DNA of 64,000 nt. Origin: NVTR01 sp036480115 (GTDB lineage: Bacteria > Pseudomonadota > Alphaproteobacteria > Rhodobacterales > Rhodobacteraceae). The stretch is taken from the NCBI GenBank assembly GCA_965224795.1, contig CBDDAE010000002.1, positions 1,095,873 to 1,159,872 on the forward strand, in the 5' to 3' direction. Below are positions 42,170 to 48,945 of the stretch, piece by piece. The translations under genes and the position numbers were made by a program. Under the pieces are notes generated by a model. That model worked only from the letters and a program-made list of their open reading frames with translations, did not search any database and was not told where the DNA came from. How positions within the stretch are numbered: the stretch's first letter is position 1; each line of letters begins with the position of its first letter.

Positions 42170-43023
42170 CTTTTCCGGTTCCTTACTTCATGGGTCAAAA
42201 GTGAAGCCACAGGGCGGCTTTCCCCGTGCGCTTGGCGCATAAGTTTTTCAAGACGCTTAGCTTCTTTCACAAGCGGAACCGAGAGCTCCAACTGTCTTTT
42301 GGCATCGAGCCGCGCTTCGATGGCTGCAATGGTTATCGCACCCAGAACCTGGCCCTCGGGGTCCCGGACAGCAACAGCGATTGCCCATGATCCCGCGAAT
42401 GCCAGACCCGGGTTCAGCGCCCAGCCCTGAATGCGCGCCTCGGCCACCAGAGTGTAGATTTTTTCCATGTCAAAATCAGGATACGAGTCCCTGATCTTGT
42501 CAATGTTGTTTTCCATGATTGCGTCGGCTTCGACCTTCGGCAAAGCGGCCAGAACCGCCATCGAAGCCGCGCCAACTGACAATGGTTGGCGATCCCCGAT
42601 GTGAAGGACATGCGTCCTGATCGGGTATTTGCCTTCCTCACGGTGCAGGCAGAACGTGGAATCCCCTTGCCGGATACTAAGATAGGCAGTGTCACCCGAA
42701 ACCTCTGCCAGCCGCGCTATGCCATCACGCGACAATTCGTGAAAATTGTAAGGTGTTTCGGCAAGCTGCCCCAGAAGGTAGGCATCAACACCAAGTTTAT
42801 ATTGTTTTGTTTCAGGGTTTTGCGCGACCAAACCAACATTTATTAAGGCCAAAAGCATCCGACGCACGGTGGGCTTAGATAACCCGGTTGCCGCCGTCAA
42901 TTCAGCCAGTCCAACAGAGCGGCGCAGCCCGACCTCACGCAGTAAATTTGCAGCACGAAGGATGCTCTGCGCTCCGCCGTGTTCCGGCAATTGCCGCGAT
43001 GTAATTTGGGAAATATTTCCCAC
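42166..43023 (-). CDS. IclR-family transcriptional regulator of the catabolic operon
   Basis: A 285-aa regulator with a winged helix (ILRAANLLREVGLRRSVGLAEL, TGLSKPTVRRMLLALINVGLV) and an IclR effector domain (GDRQPLSVGAASMAVLAALP, NPGLAFAGSWAIAVAVRDPEGQVLGAITIAAI). It is the first gene of the minus-strand operon that runs to 33508, and its stop overlaps the thiolase start (ATGA). Two matching palindromes upstream suggest autoregulation. Confidence 0.92.
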   Translation of the reverse strand: MGNISQITSRQLPEHGGAQSILRAANLLREVGLRRSVGLAELTAATGLSKPTVRRMLLALINVGLVAQNPETKQYKLGVDAYLLGQLAETPYNFHELSRDGIARLAEVSGDTAYLSIRQGDSTFCLHREEGKYPIRTHVLHIGDRQPLSVGAASMAVLAALPKVEADAIMENNIDKIRDSYPDFDMEKIYTLVAEARIQGWALNPGLAFAGSWAIAVAVRDPEGQVLGAITIAAIEARLDAKRQLELSVPLVKEAKRLEKLMRQAHGESRPVASLLTHEVRNRKR

Positions 43024-43035
43024 TTTATGAAACGC

Positions 43036-43052
43036 GTTCCATAGTATGGACC
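43036..43052. promoter_or_regulatory. IclR operator candidate, copy 1
   Basis: GTTCCATAGTATGGACC contains the palindrome TCCATA-G-TATGGA. It sits 13 bp upstream of the IclR start codon, where bound protein would block the operon. Confidence 0.65.
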
Positions 43053-43119
43053 TCGATTGTCATATGGCACCTCCTTAATAACTTGATTGTCAAAAAAATG
43101 CAAATAGCGCACCATTATA

Positions 43120-43136
43120 GTTCCATATTATGGACC
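43120..43136. promoter_or_regulatory. IclR operator candidate, copy 2
   Basis: GTTCCATATTATGGACC differs from copy 1 at a single base, the palindrome centre plus one context. Its centre is 84 bp from that of copy 1, or eight turns of B-DNA. Confidence 0.65.
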
Positions 43137-43168
43137 GCGACAAAGCTTTAGCTCCGTAGAATTTACGG

Positions 43169-43346
43169 GCGCAACCGGGCGATAGCGCGCGAGCGGTTGG
43201 TGGAGATGGTGCTGGCGTCGCTGGAACGGCCAAAACGGCGGGTGAAAACCAAGCCGTCGATGGGGGCGAAACGGCGGCGGATGGATGCGAAGACGCGGCG
43301 GGGGGCTGTGAAGGGGTTGCGGGGGAAGGTGACTGGGGAGGATTGA
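43169..43346 (+). pseudogene. Duplicated arfB 3' end (fragment)
   Basis: About 178 bp closely match 23945-24122, the last third of arfB, ending at the same stop codon. From 43191 on, the fragment encodes the same C-terminal protein sequence (ERLVEMVLASLERPKRR onward to KVTGED). The differences, such as AAAACCAAG against AAGACGAAA, are synonymous. It has no start codon and no catalytic domain. It marks the far edge of the accessory block. Confidence 0.88.
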
Positions 43347-43452
43347 GGGGGGACGGGGTTATTAGGATGCGATATTTCGGAAGTCTGCTTTGCGGACAAA
43401 CTTGCCGTTCACCCAATGCACAACAAGCGACTAGAGGGCGACACATGAACTC

Positions 43453-44145
43453 CTACGCGACAAGTTTCTTTTGTTTGGCGAATGGGCTTAGCCCCAACCA
43501 AACCTGCATAGTTTCCGCGACTTTGCGTTCGCCGAGCAATTCGATTTCGTCTCTTTCGCTTTCGATGGTGCCCAACCCCATCCAAATCGCCGTCATCGTT
43601 CGCAAATCAGTGGTCACATACAGATTGATATCGAAACCTGGGTCTGACCAGCAAAGGTCGACGTCACCCTCGGGTTCTATGACCAGCCACCAAGAGTTTT
43701 TTGTAGACGGTAAATCTGAGTACAGAAATTGAACTACCGTTCGGATCGGCGGCAGCGGGGTCGGATTCAGATTGCGACGCATATCCCACATCAACAAAGA
43801 GGGATCGAGATTTTTCAATGACAGCGAGGATTCAACCCATTTTTGACCCCACATCCCGATGGCTTCCACAACAGGGCGCAGGTCTTTTCCGGCTTCCGTC
43901 AAATGGTACTCGAAAACGCCCTTTTCAGTCCTCATTGGCCTGCGTTCGACCACTCCTGCCGCTTCCAGTTCTTTCAGGCGCGTGGACAGAAGTGCTGGCG
44001 ACATCTTTGGCACACCGCGCCGAAGATCATTAAATCTGGTTGTTCCAGCAACAAGTTCGCGCATTAGGACCATTGTCCAACGTGTGCATAGCACTTCGGC
44101 GGCCATGGCGACGGGGCAGAACTGCTTGTATCCAGCTTGTGTCAA
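43453..44145 (-). CDS. HxlR-family transcriptional regulator with C-terminal SCP2-like domain
   Basis: A 230-aa protein. The N-terminal winged helix is of HxlR type (CPVAMAAEVLCTRWTMVLMR, TTRFNDLRRGVPKMSPALLSTRLKELEAAGVVERR). A C-terminal ~120-residue domain (FLYSDLPSTKNSWWLVIEPE to GERKVAETMQVWLGLSPFA) resembles the SCP2-like tails of some HxlR proteins and may bind a ligand. It is divergent from the DUF1330 gene 178 bp away, the likely target. Confidence 0.87.
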   Translation of the reverse strand: MTQAGYKQFCPVAMAAEVLCTRWTMVLMRELVAGTTRFNDLRRGVPKMSPALLSTRLKELEAAGVVERRPMRTEKGVFEYHLTEAGKDLRPVVEAIGMWGQKWVESSLSLKNLDPSLLMWDMRRNLNPTPLPPIRTVVQFLYSDLPSTKNSWWLVIEPEGDVDLCWSDPGFDINLYVTTDLRTMTAIWMGLGTIESERDEIELLGERKVAETMQVWLGLSPFAKQKKLVA

Positions 44146-44323
44146 ATCGATCCTCCTTATGGATTGGAACGACCTTACGACTCCAAATTCTTCGGGGCTA
44201 GTTCAGAAACTGAATCCGGTAGTTCAGATGTGTGACTGGATGCCGTGCCGGGGCCTAAGTTAGGTCTCTGACACAAGCTGCGATGCGCAATTGCCGCAGT
44301 AAATGTTCAACCGGAGAAGAAGA

Positions 44324-44650
44324 ATGAGTGTATTTCTAATCGCAGATATTAAAGTTTCGGATGACAGATGGATTCCTGAATATGCAACCAACGTCCATAA
44401 CTTAGTCGAAAAGCACGGCGGAAAATACCTGTCCCGCAGCGGTAACATTGAGACGCTGGAAGGGTCGGACAAAGACAGCACACTGATCGCAATTCTAGAA
44501 TTTCCAACAAGAGCAGCCTTGGACAGTTTTGCTGCAGACCCCGAATATGCGCCCTACGGGCAAGCACGACAGGCAGGCAGCGTCAGCAATTTCCACGTTA
44601 TCGACGACACGGACATTGCCGGGACGATTCCTTATCTCAAAGCCGGTTGA
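44324..44650 (+). CDS. DUF1330 family protein
   Basis: A 108-aa protein of the dimeric ferredoxin-like-fold DUF1330 family: FLIADIKVSDDRWIPEYATN, VEKHGGKYLSRSGNIETLEG and TLIAILEFPTRAALDSFAADPEY. The function is unknown. The ATG at 44324 is preferred over the one at 44303 because GGAGAAG lies between them as a ribosome site. It is divergent from the HxlR regulator. Confidence 0.85.
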   Translation: MSVFLIADIKVSDDRWIPEYATNVHNLVEKHGGKYLSRSGNIETLEGSDKDSTLIAILEFPTRAALDSFAADPEYAPYGQARQAGSVSNFHVIDDTDIAGTIPYLKAG

Positions 44651-44768
44651 AGACTGAATACCGCGTCAACTTGCAAAGGCTGGCGCGACCACTGCAATGA
44701 CGGCAAAGGGCTCAAAGCGGCCACTCGCCGCGATAAAAACCACGTCCGAACCGAGGGGTGGGAAGCGA

Positions 44769-44820
44769 AGCGCCCGCCCCGTGGGGGCGGTTTGGGCGCT
44801 GCCTGTGCTTTGCACAGGCA
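44769..44820. repeat. Nested palindromes, REP-like element
   Basis: Outer arms AGCGCCC (44769-44775) and GGGCGCT (44794-44800) enclose an inner GCCCC/GGGGC stem. Next to it, TGCCTGTGC pairs exactly with GCACAGGCA around TTT (44800-44820). The pair lies between the convergent ends of the DUF1330 and pncB genes. It could act as a bidirectional transcript end or be one copy of a dispersed repeat. Confidence 0.65.
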
Positions 44821-44827
44821 AAGAAGG

Positions 44828-46117
44828 CTAGACGACCACTTCCAACCCCACCTGCTCCCCAACCCCAAACACCCGTTTGTAGCGTTCAATCTGATCCTCT
44901 GGCCCCATCGCTTTGTTCGGGTTGTCCGACAGTTTCACCGTTGCCCGCCCATTGGCCGACACCGCTTTGCAGACCAGTGAAAACGGGGCGAGGGCGTCGC
45001 CATCGGTGAAGCCCCGGAAATCATTGGTCAGCATGGTGCCCCAACCGAAGGATACCAACACGCTGCCATGGAATTGTTGGTGCAGGGTGGCGATTTTGTC
45101 GGCGTCTAAGCCATCGGAAAAGATCACCAGCTTTTTGGTCGGGTCTTCGCCGCGGGTTTTCCACCACTCAATCGCGATTTCGGCGGCTGTGGCGGGGTCG
45201 CCGCTATCGATGCGGATGCCTGTCCAGCCTGCGAGCCAGTCCGGCGCGTTGTCCAGAAACCCCTGAGTGCCGTAGGTGTCGGGCAGGATGATGCGCAGGT
45301 TGCCGTCGTGTTCTTCGTGCCAATCGGCGAGCACGTCGTAGGGGGCTTGCGCTAGTTTTTTGTCGCTGTCGGCCAGTGCGGCGTAGACCATGGGCAGTTC
45401 GTGGGCGTTGGTGCCGATGGCTTCGATTTCGCGCATCATGGCGATGCGGCAGTTGGAGGTGCCGACGAATTTATCGCCGAGGCCTTCCTTCATCGCCTGC
45501 ACGCACCAGTCTTGCCACAGGTAGGAATGGCGGCGTCTTGTGCCGAAATCGGCGATGCGAAGGCCGTCAAGATCGCGCAGGGTTTCGACCTTTTTCCACA
45601 ACCGGGTCATGGCGCGGGCGTAGAGGATTTGTAGTTCGAACCGGTCCATTTTGTTAAGAACGGCGCGGCCGCGCAATTCCATGATGATGGCAAGGGCGGG
45701 GATTTCCCACATCATGACCTCGGGCCATTTGCCCTCAAACGTCAGTTCAAACTGGCCGTCGCGTTTTTCCAGGTGATAGGCCGGAAGGCGCATGTTTTCG
45801 AACCACTCCATGAAGTCGGAGCTGAACATCTGGCGTTTGCCGTAGAATGTGTTGCCGCGTAACCATGTGCTTTCGCCGCGCGATAGAGACAGGGAACGCA
45901 CGTGGTCCAGTTGTTCGCGCAGTTCGCCCTCGTCGATCATTTCGGCGATGCGGATGGATTTGGTGCGGTTGATAAGCGAAAATGTGACGTCGGTGTTGGG
46001 TTTGTTGCGAAACACCGATTGGCACATCAGCAGTTTGTAAAAATCGGTGTCGATCAGGGAACGGACGATCGGGTCGATCTTCCATTTGTGATTGTAGACC
46101 CGGGTGGCGATGTCCAT
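44828..46117 (-). CDS. pncB: Nicotinate phosphoribosyltransferase PncB
   Basis: Converts nicotinate and PRPP, with ATP, to nicotinate mononucleotide in NAD salvage. About 429 aa. It has the opening SLIDTDFYKLLMCQSVFR, the ADFGTRRRHSYLWQDWCVQ motif, GTSNCRIAMM with the loop that includes the phosphorylated His region, and RIDSGDP. The ATG at 46117 is chosen with AAGGAAC upstream; the longer frame runs into pncA. It lies directly after pncA, so the two salvage steps are cotranscribed. Confidence 0.95.
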   Translation of the reverse strand: MDIATRVYNHKWKIDPIVRSLIDTDFYKLLMCQSVFRNKPNTDVTFSLINRTKSIRIAEMIDEGELREQLDHVRSLSLSRGESTWLRGNTFYGKRQMFSSDFMEWFENMRLPAYHLEKRDGQFELTFEGKWPEVMMWEIPALAIIMELRGRAVLNKMDRFELQILYARAMTRLWKKVETLRDLDGLRIADFGTRRRHSYLWQDWCVQAMKEGLGDKFVGTSNCRIAMMREIEAIGTNAHELPMVYAALADSDKKLAQAPYDVLADWHEEHDGNLRIILPDTYGTQGFLDNAPDWLAGWTGIRIDSGDPATAAEIAIEWWKTRGEDPTKKLVIFSDGLDADKIATLHQQFHGSVLVSFGWGTMLTNDFRGFTDGDALAPFSLVCKAVSANGRATVKLSDNPNKAMGPEDQIERYKRVFGVGEQVGLEVVV

Positions 46118-46133
46118 TTGGGTGTTCCTTGTC

Positions 46134-46739
46134 CTAAGCCAGCTTTGCGCCGGATTTGACCATGTTTTCCAGTGCATTGGCAAGGGAGCCATCCAGGTCG
46201 ATGGCACGGCAGGCGGATTGCATAACGGTGGTGTCATATCCAAGGCGTGCGGCGTCCTGGGCGGAAAAGCTGACGCAGAAATCTGTGGCGAGGCCGACAA
46301 GGGTAAGCGTGTCGATGGCGCATTCGCTCAGATAGCCGTGCAGGCCGGTCGGTGTGGTTTGGTCATTTTCGAAGAACGCCGAATAGCTGTCGATTTTTGG
46401 GCGATAGCCTTTGCGGATGATTAAATCGGCGCGGGTTGTGTTTAGGTCAGCGTGAAATTTTGCACCTTGGCTGCCCTGCACACAGTGGGTAGGCCACAGA
46501 ACCTGGGGGCCGTAGGGCATATCGATCATGGTGAACGGGCCTTTGCCGGGGTAGTTATCTGCGAAAGAAGAATGATTGGCCGGATGCCAGTCCTGCGTTA
46601 GGATCACGCTGTGAAAATCGGACATCATTTCGTTGATCGGTCCGACGATCTGATCGCCGCCTTCAACGGCCAACGAGCCGCCGGGGCAGAAATCGTTTTG
46701 CACATCAATGACGATCAGGGCGTGGTTGGCAGGGTGCAT
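46134..46739 (-). CDS. pncA: Nicotinamidase PncA
   Basis: Deaminates nicotinamide to nicotinate, feeding PncB. The 201-aa isochorismatase-fold enzyme has the catalytic Asp in VIDVQNDFCPGG, the metal motif DWHPANHSSF, the Lys in IRKGYRPKIDSYSAF and the nucleophile Cys in LVGLATDFCVSFSAQDA. The length is normal. It is the first gene of the pncA-pncB pair and is divergent from trhO with 100 bp between them. Confidence 0.95.
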   Translation of the reverse strand: MHPANHALIVIDVQNDFCPGGSLAVEGGDQIVGPINEMMSDFHSVILTQDWHPANHSSFADNYPGKGPFTMIDMPYGPQVLWPTHCVQGSQGAKFHADLNTTRADLIIRKGYRPKIDSYSAFFENDQTTPTGLHGYLSECAIDTLTLVGLATDFCVSFSAQDAARLGYDTTVMQSACRAIDLDGSLANALENMVKSGAKLA

Positions 46740-46839
46740 GGGCCAGTCTCCGGTTGTTTGGTAAATGGGTACGCAGGGCAGGCCTGCGCGTCAACCGACA
46801 CCCTTGCGTTTGCGTGGTGATCTGACTATCTGGCGGCCC

Positions 46840-47748
46840 ATGTATACCGTTGCTGCCCTTTATCATTTTACCCGGTTTGAAAGCCCTGCTGATTTGCGGG
46901 GACCATTGCGGGATATCTGCCGTGCGAATGGAGTTATGGGCACGCTTTTGTTGGCGCGTGAGGGGATCAATGGCACCATTGCCGGCAATCGCGCCGGGAT
47001 AGATGCCGTTCTGGGCTACATTAAGCGGATGCCGGGGTGTGCTGGGTTGAACTGGAAGGAAAGCACGGCGGAGGCCGAGCCATTCAATCGCATGAAGGTG
47101 CGTCTGAAAAAGGAAATCGTGACGCTGGGGCAGCCGGATGTGGACCCGACTGCCGCCGTTGGGCGCTATGTAGAGCCTGCCGATTGGAATGATCTGATCA
47201 GCGCCGATGATGTGGTGGTGATTGACACACGCAATGATTACGAGGTTGCAATTGGCACCTTTGAAGGGGCAGTTGATCCACAGACCAAGTCATTCAACGA
47301 ATTCCCGGAGTGGTGGGAAGACAACAAAACCCGCTTCCACAATAAGCGCGTGGCGATGTTTTGTACCGGCGGCATTCGCTGCGAAAAATCCACAAACTAC
47401 CTGTTGGGGCTGGGGGTTGAGGATGTCTATCACCTTAAGGGTGGTATCCTGAAATATCTGGAAGACGTTCCCGAAACCGACAGTTCATGGAACGGGGATT
47501 GCTTCGTTTTTGATGCGCGGGTGTCTGTCGGGCATGGGTTGCGCGAAGGGCCGCATGCGCTGTGCTATGCCTGTCGGATGCCGATATTGCCCGCCGATAT
47601 GAAGCGCCCGGAATATGAACACGGCGTGTCATGCCATCAGTGTTTTTCTGATACGTCCGAGGTGGCCAAAGGCCGGTTTCGTGAGCGGCAAAAACAGGTG
47701 GCCCTATCCGCCGCGCGTGGTGAAAAACACATCGGCCCCGCCACCTGA
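46840..47748 (+). CDS. trhO: tRNA uridine-34 hydroxylase TrhO (rhodanese-like, YceA)
   Basis: Makes 5-hydroxyuridine at tRNA wobble position 34. About 302 aa. The N-terminal acylphosphatase-like domain (REGINGTIAGNRAGIDAVL) precedes a rhodanese domain with the active Cys in MFCTGGIRCEKSTNYLL. A C-terminal zinc-type Cys cluster (CYACRMPI, SCHQCF) is present. The ATG at 46840 (MYTVAALYHF) fits the family start; the frame upstream is not conserved-looking. Confidence 0.92.
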   Translation: MYTVAALYHFTRFESPADLRGPLRDICRANGVMGTLLLAREGINGTIAGNRAGIDAVLGYIKRMPGCAGLNWKESTAEAEPFNRMKVRLKKEIVTLGQPDVDPTAAVGRYVEPADWNDLISADDVVVIDTRNDYEVAIGTFEGAVDPQTKSFNEFPEWWEDNKTRFHNKRVAMFCTGGIRCEKSTNYLLGLGVEDVYHLKGGILKYLEDVPETDSSWNGDCFVFDARVSVGHGLREGPHALCYACRMPILPADMKRPEYEHGVSCHQCFSDTSEVAKGRFRERQKQVALSAARGEKHIGPAT

Positions 47749-47802
47749 CATCCCTGCCTGATTTTTGGCGGCATGTGGTCGCAATGCTGTTAGGGTGCAG
47801 GT

Positions 47803-48855
47803 ATGTTGTTTCAATTGCCTGAAAAAGATGTGCTGTACGCCGCCCTATGCGCCCGGGATGACAGCTATGAGGGTCGCGCCTGGGTCGGGGTGACGACCAC
47901 TGGAATTTTTTGCCGCCTGTCCTGCCCGGCGCGCAATCCAAAGCCGGAAAACTGCAAATTCATGACCTCGGTTGCTGATTGCCTTGAGGCCGGATTTCGC
48001 CCCTGTAAACGCTGCAAACCGCTGGCCAGCGGCATGGATGCCGATCCGATGGTTGCGGCCTTGGTAAAGGCATTGGACGCTGACCCGGGGCGACGCTGGG
48101 GCGAAGGTGACATCACCGGTATGGGCTATGATCTGTCAACGGTACGCCGGGCGTTCAAGCGCCATTACGGGGTGACGTTCCTGGACATGGCGCGGCTGGC
48201 ACGCATTCGCCATGGCGCCAAAGCGATCGAACGGGGCGAGCGGGTAATCAACGCCCAGTTGGATGCCGGTTTTGACAGCGGCAGCGGCTTTCGCGCGGCG
48301 TTTGCCCGGGTGTTGGGCATGGCACCGTCCAGTTTTACCGGTAAAGAACTGTTGCGGGCGGATTGGTTTGATACGCCGTTGGGACCAATGATTGCAGTCG
48401 CCGATAAGCGGCATCTGATGATGCTGGAATTCTTTGAACGCAAATCGCTGGCCAGTGAATTGAAGAAACTGCAAAAGGCGGCGCGCGGTAGTATTGGTAT
48501 CGGCCGACTGCCACCGATTGATCAGATTGAGGCCGAGATGCAGGGGTTCTTTACCGGGCAATTGCGAAAATTCAAAACGCCGCTGGCCCCGGTTGGTACC
48601 CCCTTCAGTAAATCAGTCTGGGATCAGTTGTGTGAAATACCAGTTGGCGAAACCCGTTCCTACGCCGACGTGGCCCGCGCCATTGATCGGCCCAGTGCCA
48701 CCCGGGCTGTGGCCCGTGCCAACGGTGCTAACCCGATTGCCATTGTGGTGCCGTGTCACCGGGTGATTGGATCTGATGGGTCGCTCACCGGATATGGTGG
48801 CGGGCTGTGGCGAAAACGCTGGCTGATCGAACACGAAGCAGGGATGGCGCGCTAA
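47803..48855 (+). CDS. ada: Ada: adaptive-response regulator / O6-methylguanine-DNA methyltransferase
   Basis: A 350-aa three-part protein. The N-terminal Ada zinc domain (TTTGIFCRLSCPARNPKPENC, CKRCKP) takes methyl from phosphotriesters. The middle AraC-type HTH (GYDLSTVRRAFKRHYGVTFL) activates transcription. The C-terminal alkyltransferase accepts methyl at the Cys of VVPCHRVIGSDGSLTGYGGG. It provides the alkylation-damage response. A separate alkB or alkA gene is not beside it. Confidence 0.94.
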   Translation: MLFQLPEKDVLYAALCARDDSYEGRAWVGVTTTGIFCRLSCPARNPKPENCKFMTSVADCLEAGFRPCKRCKPLASGMDADPMVAALVKALDADPGRRWGEGDITGMGYDLSTVRRAFKRHYGVTFLDMARLARIRHGAKAIERGERVINAQLDAGFDSGSGFRAAFARVLGMAPSSFTGKELLRADWFDTPLGPMIAVADKRHLMMLEFFERKSLASELKKLQKAARGSIGIGRLPPIDQIEAEMQGFFTGQLRKFKTPLAPVGTPFSKSVWDQLCEIPVGETRSYADVARAIDRPSATRAVARANGANPIAIVVPCHRVIGSDGSLTGYGGGLWRKRWLIEHEAGMAR

Positions 48856-48922
48856 CCCATTCATCTTTCAACAAATATCCGCCCGCGCGGCAGCGCAAAC
48901 CGCACGAAGTGCCAGAAGAAAT

Positions 48923-48936
48923 GCGCCGTCAGGCGC
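48923..48936 (-). terminator. Weak terminator-like hairpin after gyrB
   Basis: On the minus strand GCGCC-TGAC-GGCGC is followed by ATTTCTTCT, 10-20 bp past the gyrB stop. The stem is short and the T tract imperfect. Confidence 0.35.
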
Positions 48937-48945
48937 TCAATTTAC

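Noticed and set aside
24123..43168. Integrase, transposase or tRNA attachment site inside the accessory block
   Set aside because: Every sizeable ORF was read; none shows recombinase motifs, and no tRNA cloverleaf was recognised at either edge.
43090..43446. 118-codon minus-strand ORF opposite the arfB fragment
   Set aside because: It is the antisense of the duplicated arfB end and is proline/serine-rich from reverse reading of basic codons.
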